From a virus, in IMG/VR virus record IMGVR_UViG_3300032085_000588, positions 1-26,475 of that record: DNA of 26,475 nt. One strand, given 5' to 3'. The notes beneath the pieces were generated by a model. It was not told the origin of the DNA. It did no database searches and saw only the letters and a list, made by a program, of their open reading frames with translations. This document shows, piece by piece, positions 19,626-26,475 of this stretch (position 1 is its first letter; the number at the start of each line of letters is the position of its first letter). Position numbers and translations under genes: made by a program.

Positions 19626-19870
19626 TGAAAAAAGCACCTGCTAAGATGATGAAAAAGTCTCCAGCAAAATTGATGAAAAAATCTCCTGCTAAAAAAGCTT
19701 TAGTTGGTAAACAAAAAAACTTACCAAAAGAGTTGAGAGATAAAATCTTAGCATCTCCAGCTAAAATGCTTAAGCCAGCGGCTATGAAGTTAATGAAAAA
19801 AGATTCACCTGCAAAGCTGATGAAAAAAGATTCACCTGCTAAGTTGATGAAGAACAAAAAGAAAAAGTAA
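19622..19870 (+). CDS. Lysine-rich SPAK-repeat protein (81-82 aa)
   Basis: A very basic protein built of repeats of the type (S/A)PAK(L/M)MKK(D): about seven PAK units in 82 residues, broken by a less repetitive middle (LVGKQKNLPKELRDKILA), ending NKKKK. Similar (S/T)PxK repeats occur in histone H1-like proteins that bind AT-rich minor grooves. A packaged, DNA-condensing or host-nucleoid-targeting protein is plausible. ATG at 19622 or 19625 are both possible. The opposite strand has a long shadow frame caused by this repeat. Confidence 0.7.
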   Translation: MMKKAPAKMMKKSPAKLMKKSPAKKALVGKQKNLPKELRDKILASPAKMLKPAAMKLMKKDSPAKLMKKDSPAKLMKNKKKK

Positions 19871-20263
19871 ATGGGGTTGCTGCAGAAAGTATTATCTACT
19901 GGAGCAGGTAAACTTATTAAAGATGTTGGTGGGGTCTTAGATGACCTCACCACTTCTAAAGAAGAGAAGTTAGCTGCACAGCAGAAAATTAAAGAGTTAA
20001 TATCTAACCATGAGTTAGAGATGCAAAAGCAGGTGACTAATCGTTGGGAGGCAGATATGAAGTCTGACTCTTGGTTATCAAAAAACGTTAGGCCATTAGT
20101 ACTTATATTTCTAGTTGTATCAACAGTGTTAATGATATTTATCGACGCTGGTGCTATAGCTTTTACTGTAGAGCAGAAGTGGACTGACTTATTACAATTA
20201 GTATTAATAACAGTTATCGGTGCTTACTTCGGTGGTAGATCGATAGAGAAAACAAAAAAATAA
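19871..20263 (+). CDS. Holin of the 3-TM family
   Basis: A 130-aa protein matching the 3-TM holin superfamily. It has an amphipathic N-terminal helix (LLQKVLSTGAGKLIKDVGGV), a charged helix to about residue 60, then WLSKNVRPLVLIFLVVSTVL (67-86) and LLQLVLITVIGAYFGGRSIE (107-126) as membrane segments. The SKNVRPLVL and GAYFGGRSIEK blocks are the family signature. Holins assemble in the inner membrane and time lysis. It begins directly after the stop of the SPAK gene. An endolysin is not recognised nearby. Confidence 0.85.
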   Translation: MGLLQKVLSTGAGKLIKDVGGVLDDLTTSKEEKLAAQQKIKELISNHELEMQKQVTNRWEADMKSDSWLSKNVRPLVLIFLVVSTVLMIFIDAGAIAFTVEQKWTDLLQLVLITVIGAYFGGRSIEKTKK

Positions 20264-20277
20264 AATTAAATTAAATT

Positions 20278-20559
20278 ATGGCAACAAAAGAAAAAGTTGT
20301 AGACTTAAAAGCTAAAGCTGAAAAAGTAACTGACGAAGAGTTAAAGAAGTTAAACGAAGTAGTATCTAATATAAATTCACTACAATCAGAAGTTGGTAGA
20401 TTAGAAGCTCAAAAACATACATACTTACATAAGTTAGCTATGGTAAGAGATGAAGCGGCTTTAATGCAAGCTGAGTTAGAAAAGAACTACGGTACTGCTG
20501 ATGTTAATATAAACGATGGTACTATAAACTATCCTAAGGATGGAGAGCCACGTAATTAG
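20278..20559 (+). CDS. Hypothetical coiled-coil protein (93 aa)
   Basis: Starts MATKEKVVDLKAKAEKVTDE; residues 5-70 form a continuous coiled-coil-like helix, then a short acidic tail. It follows the leader AAATTAAATTAAATT. Such proteins are common near holin and terminase in phages; function unknown (spanin-like or structural roles not supported). It overlaps the next gene by 20 nt. Confidence 0.65.
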   Translation: MATKEKVVDLKAKAEKVTDEELKKLNEVVSNINSLQSEVGRLEAQKHTYLHKLAMVRDEAALMQAELEKNYGTADVNINDGTINYPKDGEPRN

Positions 20560-20764
20560 AAAGATTACTATAGGTAAAGACTACAAGAACGATGCCATGC
20601 ATTACTCTGTAGGTCAAGATGTCTATGGTGGTCATACAATATGTGATATATTAGAAGAAGAACAAAAGTACTCTATATATATCAGGAAAAAAGATGTTGT
20701 TATCCCTTGGAAGGATTTCAATAAGAACATGGCAATTTCAGTTGAATACGATCTTAACTACTAA
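20540..20764 (+). CDS. Hypothetical protein (74 aa)
   Basis: Starts MESHVIRKITIGKDYKNDAM; contains HYSVGQDVYGGHTICDILEE and ends VEYDLNY. A small beta-rich domain of unknown role that overlaps its neighbour and shares one base with the next start. No characterised family recognised. Confidence 0.6.
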   Translation: MESHVIRKITIGKDYKNDAMHYSVGQDVYGGHTICDILEEEQKYSIYIRKKDVVIPWKDFNKNMAISVEYDLNY

Positions 20765-21366
20765 TGAAACCTATATTTGAGTTTGTAGTTAAACCTCTTG
20801 GTGATAGATATAATAACTCAGTAGAAGTAGGAGATAAAAGTTTAATACTTAACACTGAAGTATTTAATCATCAATACGTAAATAGGGAAGCTACTATAAT
20901 ATCAACACCTATACATAATCCTAAAGGATTAAAAGAAGGTGATATAGTTATACTACATCATAACGTATTTAGAAGATGGCATAATGTTAAAGGTATAGAG
21001 AAAAATAGTAGAAGTTTTCTTAATGAAGATGAATACCTTGTTTCTGAAGACCAAATGTTTATGTACAAAAGAGATGGTCAATGGGTTGCAATGCCTGGGT
21101 TTACGTTCGTTAAACCTATAAAATCACAAAACAATTATGATCTTACTCCAGAAAAACCTTTAGTCGGGATAGTTAAGTATTCCGACGGGGCTTTTCTACC
21201 TACACAGCTAGTAGGTTTTAGACCTAGCAGTGAGTATGAGTTTATTGTAGATGGTGAGAGGCTGTACAGAGTTATGAATAATTTTATTACAATTGAATAT
21301 GAGTATAAAGGAGACGAAGAAGAATATAATCCAAGCTGGGCGGAAAGCGGTGGAAGAGCTAATTAA
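20764..21366 (+). CDS. GroES-like protein with two beta domains, putative head-assembly cochaperone
   Basis: A 200-aa protein resembling GroES in two places. The N-terminal half has FVVKPLGDRYNNSV (like GroES RPLHDRV), then LKEGDIVILHHNVFRRW. The second half ends with YEFIVDGERLYRVMNNFITI, like the GroES end (EvxxDGeexxixrexDIlav), followed by an extra acidic tail (GDEEEYNPSWAESGGRAN). Phages such as T4 (gp31) encode GroES-type cochaperones required for capsid folding. It lies just ahead of the terminase and portal genes, as expected for head assembly. Homology is by eye; a true tandem duplication needs structure comparison. Confidence 0.6.
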   Translation: MKPIFEFVVKPLGDRYNNSVEVGDKSLILNTEVFNHQYVNREATIISTPIHNPKGLKEGDIVILHHNVFRRWHNVKGIEKNSRSFLNEDEYLVSEDQMFMYKRDGQWVAMPGFTFVKPIKSQNNYDLTPEKPLVGIVKYSDGAFLPTQLVGFRPSSEYEFIVDGERLYRVMNNFITIEYEYKGDEEEYNPSWAESGGRAN

Positions 21367-21574
21367 AGTAGCTAAAGAACCTATAGTAGACTCAGACGAT
21401 GATATATCTGCTGACAGACTTAAAAATGCTGCTGCTACTAAGAAGCTAGCAATATTCGATGCGTTTGAAATTTTAACTAGAATAGAAGAAGAAGAGAGAA
21501 TAATAAATGATTTAGAAAAACCCAAAGAAACTAAGCCTAAGTTTCAAGGTTTTGCTGAAGGAAGAAGTAAGTGA
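21299..21574 (+). CDS. Putative terminase small subunit (91 aa)
   Basis: I choose ATG 21299 (MSIKETKKNIIQAGRKAVEE) over a TTG two codons upstream. The protein is helical and charged (DDISADRLKNAAATKKLAIF), ends PKFQGFAEGRSK, and overlaps the large terminase start (TGATG). Position and size fit a terminase small subunit, but no HTH is obvious. Confidence 0.45.
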   Translation: MSIKETKKNIIQAGRKAVEELIKVAKEPIVDSDDDISADRLKNAAATKKLAIFDAFEILTRIEEEERIINDLEKPKETKPKFQGFAEGRSK

Positions 21575-23799
21575 TGTACGAGCAAACGTTATATAAAGTA
21601 GTAGAGCCAATTAAACTTACTACCATTAATAGGCTTAACAAAGGTAAGAAGTGGAAGTATGGCTATGATAAAGAAGGTGATGTAGTTGTAATATCTAAGT
21701 CTGGTCAGATAGGTGAAATACTAGAGATACAAGGTTTAAAAATAGCTTTACCTAAACAACCTAAAGAAGTATTTAGTTACTCCAATAAAAAGAGTGAACA
21801 GAAGTGGAGTAGGTTTGATATACCAGAAGCTTTTTCTAAAATAAAAACTAGGTTTGATTGGGATGATTATCCTAAAGAATTTAAAGAAACATATTATAGT
21901 TACATCGACCAAGAGTTTAGCAGAAGAGAAAATGGCTTTTGGTTTATGAATAATGGTACGCCAACGTATTTACCTGGTAGTTACTATATGTATTTGCAGT
22001 GGAGTAAAATTGATGTTGGTGCTCCAGACTTTAGAGAAGCAAATAGATTATTTTTTATATTTTGGGAGGCGTGTAAAGCTGATCAAAGATGTTACGGAAT
22101 GTGCTACCTTAAAAATAGACGTTCTGGATTTTCTTTTATGAGTTCGGCTGAAACCGTTAACTTAGCCACTTTAGCAAGTGATAGTAGATTTGGGGTGTTA
22201 TCAAAAAGCGGTAGTGATGCTAAGAAGATGTTTACGGATAAGATAGTACCTATAAGTATTAATTATCCGTTTTTCTTTAAGCCTATACAAGATGGTATGG
22301 ATCGTCCAAAGTCAGAGTTAGCTTATCGTATACCAGCTAAGAAGTTTACTAGAAAAAAGATGAGAGAGAACGAGGCTGAAGATGATATGCAAGGCCTTGA
22401 TACTACTATCGACTGGAAGAATACTGGTGATAATAGTTACGATGGTGAAAAGCTTTCTTTGTTAGTACATGATGAAAGTGGTAAGTGGGAAAAGCCTGAT
22501 AACATACTTAACAACTGGAGAGTAACTAAAACTTGTTTAAGGTTAGGTGGTAGAATAGTGGGTAAGTGTATGATGGGATCAACATCAAATGCTTTGGATA
22601 AAGGTGGTGATAACTTTAAAAAACTTTACAATGATTCAGATGTTACCAAGCGAAATAGAAATGGTCAGACGAAGTCTGGTTTATATTCTTTGTTTATCCC
22701 AATGGAGTGGAACTATGAAGGATTTATTGACGAGTTCGGACTTCCAGTTTTTGATACACCAGACTATGACAGGCGAGGGCCACACGGTACATTAATAGAT
22801 ATAGGAGTTGTTGATTACTGGGATAATGAAGTAGAAGGTTTGAAAGATGATCAAGATGCTTTAAACGAATTTTATCGACAGTTTCCTAGAACAGAAGAGC
22901 ATGCATTTAGAGACGAGACTAAAAACTCATTATTCAACCTCATTAAAATCTACGAACAGATCGATTACAATGAAGGTAATAGAAACTCTTCAGTCCTTAC
23001 TACGGGTAATTTCCAATGGGCTAATGGTGTTAAAGACACTCAAGTAAGTTTCAATCCCGATCCTAATGGTAGGTTTAAAGTTAGCTGGGTACCTAACGGT
23101 AACATGCAGAATAATGTAATACTAAAGAACGGTATTAAATACCCAGGTAATGAGCACGTTGGTGCATTTGGTTGTGATAGCTACGACATATCAGGTACTG
23201 TTGATAATAAAGGATCTAAAGGTGCTTTGCACGGTTTAACTAAGTTTAGCATGGAAGATGCTCCAGCTAACACTTTCTTTTTAGAATATCTAGCTAGACC
23301 ACAAACCGCAGAGATATTTTTTGAGGATGTGCTCATGGCATTAGTGTTTTATGGTATGCCAATACTCGCGGAGAATAACAAACCTAGATTACTATACTAC
23401 TTAAGACGTAGAGGTTATAGAGGTTTTAGCATGAACAGACCAGATAAAATATGGAATAAATTATCTGTAGCAGAAAGAGAAGTTGGTGGTATGCCAAACT
23501 CTAGTGAAGACATAAAGCAAGCACACGCTGCAGCTATTGAAATGTATATTAACGATCATGTAGGTTTACTTGAAGATGGTACTTACGGTACTATGTACTT
23601 CAACGATACACTAAATGATTGGAGTAAGTTTGATATAAACAAAAGAACAAAACACGATGCTTCTATAAGTACTGGTTTAGCTATCATGGCTTGTAATAGA
23701 CATCTATATAGACCAAATCCTGAAACTAAAAGACAACCACTAGGTATAAGTATATCTAAATATAATAACAAAGGAATATCATCAAAAATAATAAAGTAG
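21574..23799 (+). CDS. Terminase large subunit
   Basis: A 741-aa DNA packaging motor (ATG 21574; GTG one codon earlier is possible). An N-terminal region of about 110 residues precedes FWFMNNGTPTYLPGSYYMYL, a layout I associate with terminases of crAss-like phages of Bacteroidetes. The ATPase P-loop is divergent: KNRRSGFS (181-188 counting from the GTG) in place of GxxxxGKS, an oddity shared by that group. Walker B is LSLLVHDE (Asp301, Glu302). The nuclease domain starts near HVGAFGCDSYDISGT with metal-binding Asp536. The protein pumps DNA into the head through the portal encoded next, and cuts it. Confidence 0.9.
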   Translation: MYEQTLYKVVEPIKLTTINRLNKGKKWKYGYDKEGDVVVISKSGQIGEILEIQGLKIALPKQPKEVFSYSNKKSEQKWSRFDIPEAFSKIKTRFDWDDYPKEFKETYYSYIDQEFSRRENGFWFMNNGTPTYLPGSYYMYLQWSKIDVGAPDFREANRLFFIFWEACKADQRCYGMCYLKNRRSGFSFMSSAETVNLATLASDSRFGVLSKSGSDAKKMFTDKIVPISINYPFFFKPIQDGMDRPKSELAYRIPAKKFTRKKMRENEAEDDMQGLDTTIDWKNTGDNSYDGEKLSLLVHDESGKWEKPDNILNNWRVTKTCLRLGGRIVGKCMMGSTSNALDKGGDNFKKLYNDSDVTKRNRNGQTKSGLYSLFIPMEWNYEGFIDEFGLPVFDTPDYDRRGPHGTLIDIGVVDYWDNEVEGLKDDQDALNEFYRQFPRTEEHAFRDETKNSLFNLIKIYEQIDYNEGNRNSSVLTTGNFQWANGVKDTQVSFNPDPNGRFKVSWVPNGNMQNNVILKNGIKYPGNEHVGAFGCDSYDISGTVDNKGSKGALHGLTKFSMEDAPANTFFLEYLARPQTAEIFFEDVLMALVFYGMPILAENNKPRLLYYLRRRGYRGFSMNRPDKIWNKLSVAEREVGGMPNSSEDIKQAHAAAIEMYINDHVGLLEDGTYGTMYFNDTLNDWSKFDINKRTKHDASISTGLAIMACNRHLYRPNPETKRQPLGISISKYNNKGISSKIIK

Positions 23800-23800
23800 T

Positions 23801-26146
23801 ATGACAGAGTCTGTTGTAAACTTTCCGTCGCAAGCGGTAAGTGATTTAGAAAAGATGACACAAGAGTATGGGTTGAAAGTAGCCAGAGCTATTCAAACAG
23901 AGTGGTTCGGTAACAAAACTTCAGCTTATGGAAAAGGTTATGGTCAACGTAGTAGGTACGGTGATAGTATGAATAACTTTCACAATCTAAGGCTATATGC
24001 TAGAGGTGAGCAGTCTATAGAGAAGTATAAAAATGAGTTATCTATAAACGGTGACTTAAGCTACTTAAACCTAGACTGGAAACCTGTACCGGTTATATCT
24101 AAGTTTGTAGATATTGTTGTCAATGGTATGTCTCAAAGGAGTTATGACATAAGTGCTTTCTCTCAAGATCCAAGTGGTATGAGTAAAAGAACTGAGTATA
24201 TGGAGTCTATGCTTGAAGACATAAGAGCCAAAGAATATAATGACATGGTTCAAGAAGGTTTCGGTATGGATATATATAGTAGCGATAAAGAAACATTACC
24301 AGATACTGAGGAAGAGCTAGCTCTTCATATGCAACTTAGTTATAAGCAAGCTATTGAAATAGCTGAAGAGCAAGCTATAAACACTTTAATGGAAGGCTGT
24401 GATTATGATTTAATTAAACGTAGGTGTTTATATGATTTAGTTACGATTGGTATAGCCGCAACTAAAACTAGTTTTAATTATAGCGACGGTGCTAAAGTAG
24501 AGTATGTAGATCCTACTAATTTAGTTTACTCTTATAGTGATTCACCGTATTTTGAAGATATATACTATGTAGGTGAGGTTAAAACTATACCTATAAACGA
24601 ACTAGTAAAAGAGTTCCCAGATTTAACAGAGTCTGAAGTAGCTGATTTATTAAAAAATTCTAGTTCTTATGTAGACTCTATAATTAAACAACGTTACAAT
24701 GAAGTAACGGTTTTATATTTTAACTATAAGACTAACGCTAACGATGTTTATAAAATAAAGAAAACTGGTACTGGTGCTGATAAGGTTATAGTTAAAGACG
24801 ATACATTCAACCCTCCTACTGATATGAATGGTGATTTTTCTAGGTTAGATAGAGTGGTAGAGGTTATGTATGAAGGTGTTTTAGTTCTTGGAACAGATAA
24901 ATTACTTAAATGGGAGATGGCTTCGAATATGATGAGGTCTAAATCCGATTTTGGTAAAGTAAAAATGAACTATAATATTGTAGCGCCTCGAATGTACGAG
25001 GGTAGAATACAATCTTTAGTTAGTAGAATAACAGGTTTTGCAGATACTATACAGTTAACACATTTAAAAATACAGCAAGTTATGAACCGTATGGTTCCTG
25101 ATGGTGTTTATTTAGATGCTGATGGTTTAGCTGAAATAGATTTAGGTAATGGTACAAACTATAATCCGCAAGAAGCTTTAAATATGTTCTTCCAAACTGG
25201 TTCGGTTATTGGTAGATCATTTACTTCAGATGGTGATATTAACCCAGGCAAAGTACCTATACAACAAATACAAAACGGTAGTGGTGGTAATAAACTTCAA
25301 ACATTAATAGCTACATACAACTACTACCTTCAAATGATACGTGATGTCACCGGACTTAACGAAGCTAGAGATGGTAGTATGCCAGATAAGAACGCTTTGG
25401 TTGGAGTTCAAAAGTTAGCTGCTGCTAATAGTAATACAGCTACTAGACACATAATGCAGTCCATGCTTTACTTAACAGCTGAAGCAGCAGAGTGTTTATC
25501 ACTTAGAATATCTGATATTATAGAGTACTCACCTACTAAAGAAGCTTTTATAAGAGCTATAGGATCTCATAATGTAGCTACGTTAGAAGAGTTAAAAGAG
25601 TTACACTTATATGACTTTGGTATATTTATAGAATTAATGCCTGATGACGAGGAAAAAGCTATGCTAGAGAATAACATACAAGTAGCTTTAAGTCAAGGGT
25701 TAATAGATTTAGACGATGCTATAGATGTTAGAGAAATAAGGAGTGTTAAGCTAGCTAACCAATTACTAAAGGTTAAGAAGAAGAAAAAGCAAGAGCGAGA
25801 TCAAATGATACAACAGCAGAACATACAAGCTCAAGCTCAAGCAAATGCTCAAGCACAACAAGTAGCTGCTCAAGCTGAAGTTCAGAAGAATCAAGCTAAA
25901 GCTCAGACAGATGCACAGCTAGAACAAGCTAAGGCTCAATTTAAAATACAATACTTACAACAAGAAGCTGAAGTTAAAAAAGAGTTAATGCAGTTAGAGT
26001 TTGATTTAAACTCTCAGTTACAAAATAGTGAGAGACAATCACGGGAAAAAATTGCCGATATGAAAAACAAGGGGCAAGAGATTAAAAAGTTTGAATCATC
26101 AGGTAATGATATAGTAACAGGTGGAGCGGGGTTAGATAACCTTTAA
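23801..26146 (+). CDS. Portal protein
   Basis: A 781-aa protein directly downstream of the terminase (1-nt gap). The N-terminal region includes LNLDWKPVPVISKFVDIVVN and then NGMSQRSYDI, a segment I associate with portal proteins of crAss-like phages. The middle (KVEYVDPTNLVYSYSDSPYF, YYVGEVKTIP) is typical of portal wing and clip regions, and the C-terminus (about 670-760) is a Gln/Ala-rich coiled coil. The dodecameric portal is the head vertex channel for DNA. Long for a podovirus portal but normal for the crAss-like group. Confidence 0.85.
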   Translation: MTESVVNFPSQAVSDLEKMTQEYGLKVARAIQTEWFGNKTSAYGKGYGQRSRYGDSMNNFHNLRLYARGEQSIEKYKNELSINGDLSYLNLDWKPVPVISKFVDIVVNGMSQRSYDISAFSQDPSGMSKRTEYMESMLEDIRAKEYNDMVQEGFGMDIYSSDKETLPDTEEELALHMQLSYKQAIEIAEEQAINTLMEGCDYDLIKRRCLYDLVTIGIAATKTSFNYSDGAKVEYVDPTNLVYSYSDSPYFEDIYYVGEVKTIPINELVKEFPDLTESEVADLLKNSSSYVDSIIKQRYNEVTVLYFNYKTNANDVYKIKKTGTGADKVIVKDDTFNPPTDMNGDFSRLDRVVEVMYEGVLVLGTDKLLKWEMASNMMRSKSDFGKVKMNYNIVAPRMYEGRIQSLVSRITGFADTIQLTHLKIQQVMNRMVPDGVYLDADGLAEIDLGNGTNYNPQEALNMFFQTGSVIGRSFTSDGDINPGKVPIQQIQNGSGGNKLQTLIATYNYYLQMIRDVTGLNEARDGSMPDKNALVGVQKLAAANSNTATRHIMQSMLYLTAEAAECLSLRISDIIEYSPTKEAFIRAIGSHNVATLEELKELHLYDFGIFIELMPDDEEKAMLENNIQVALSQGLIDLDDAIDVREIRSVKLANQLLKVKKKKKQERDQMIQQQNIQAQAQANAQAQQVAAQAEVQKNQAKAQTDAQLEQAKAQFKIQYLQQEAEVKKELMQLEFDLNSQLQNSERQSREKIADMKNKGQEIKKFESSGNDIVTGGAGLDNL

Positions 26147-26180
26147 TCTACTAATTTTTAATATTTTATAAAATTTTATT

Positions 26181-26475
26181 ATGGCAGAAGAAACTAAAGA
26201 TACAGTTGAACAAACTGTAGATCAACCAGTCGAAAATACTATCGACGAATCAAAGTTTGAAAGCGCTGGAGATGACAGCGTTATTAAAGTAGACTTAAGT
26301 AAACCAATAGTAACCGAAGAAACTAATGAAACTACAGAAACAGAAACTGACACAGCAAGAGTGGTGGGAGGCGATGAAAACGCCGGAGCCACAGAAGAAC
26401 AAGAAGAAGTACAACCGCAAGCAGAAGTACAAGAAGCAGACGCACCAGTATTAGAAGAGATAACTGAAGAAGAGG
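26181..26475 (+). CDS. Acidic, possibly scaffold-like head protein (partial, runs off the right edge)
   Basis: ATG 26181, after an AT-rich leader, opens a frame that is still open at the window end (98 codons). The sequence starts MAEETKDTVEQTVDQPVENT and is extremely rich in Glu, Thr and Asp with little hydrophobic content. In this place, between portal and the expected major capsid protein, an acidic low-complexity N-terminus suggests a scaffolding or capsid-assembly protein; this is inference from position. Confidence 0.6.
   Translation, partial: MAEETKDTVEQTVDQPVENTIDESKFESAGDDSVIKVDLSKPIVTEETNETTETETDTARVVGGDENAGATEEQEEVQPQAEVQEADAPVLEEITEEE

Noticed and set aside
19606-19953. 115-aa minus-strand open frame
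   Set aside because: It is the antisense of the SPAK-repeat gene and holin start; the repeat (GEFF/AGD-type residues) is a mirror of lysine-rich codons, and the strand is opposite to the operon.

Overview
The window looks like part of the genome of a tailed bacteriophage infecting a marine bacterium of the Bacteroidetes/Flavobacteria type. Evidence for a phage: adjacent terminase large subunit and portal genes, a 3-TM holin, a T7-style primase-helicase, a T7 endonuclease I-like resolvase and tightly overlapping genes. Evidence for a Bacteroidetes host is weaker: AT-rich DNA, A/T-rich leaders such as TTAAATTAAA before start codons instead of clear Shine-Dalgarno sites, a TAAATTTG box matching the Bacteroidetes -7 element, and a terminase/portal pair whose motifs resemble those of crAss-like phages. 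No host gene and no integrase is visible.

Layout: two divergent arms meet in a non-coding region at about 15.91-16.18 kb. Leftward from there (all minus strand), 15.8-9.3 kb is an array of very small, mostly unrecognised genes (probable early genes) with one intact tRNA-Arg(UCU) and two degenerate tRNA-like elements. These gene cassettes are punctuated by eight copies of a 33-bp bipartite motif. Further left come ATP-dependent DNA ligase, a small membrane protein, a 45-aa protein, an HTH DNA-binding protein, a sigma-70 family factor, an ERF annealing protein, a RecE/Cas4-like nuclease, an SSB-like protein, primase-helicase, a thymidylate synthase-like enzyme, a MazG-type pyrophosphohydrolase with a GIY-YIG-like N-terminus, endonuclease I, and ribonucleotide reductase beta subunit (cut by the window edge). 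This is a DNA replication, recombination and nucleotide-supply arm.

Rightward (plus strand) from 16.18 kb is the probable late arm: a 98-aa protein, a phage GroEL followed by an overlapping GroES, a wHTH-like protein, an HExxH/PAP2-phosphatase fusion, a lysine-rich SPAK-repeat protein, a 3-TM holin, small proteins, a second larger GroES-like protein, a putative terminase small subunit, terminase large subunit, portal, and an acidic, possibly scaffold-like gene cut by the right edge.

The most interesting signals are (i) the eight 33-bp motifs, each placed at the 3' boundary of one early gene and in front of the next, which could be promoters for host or phage sigma factor and/or cassette-shuffling seams; (ii) a 22-bp sequence (21/22 identical) that forms interrupted palindromes both at the start of the HTH gene and in the divergent control region, suggesting an operator or origin site; (iii) a G-run island next to an AT-rich tract in that region; (iv) two paralogous small genes that also share a 3' hairpin element; and (v) a chaperonin set with two distinct GroES-like proteins.
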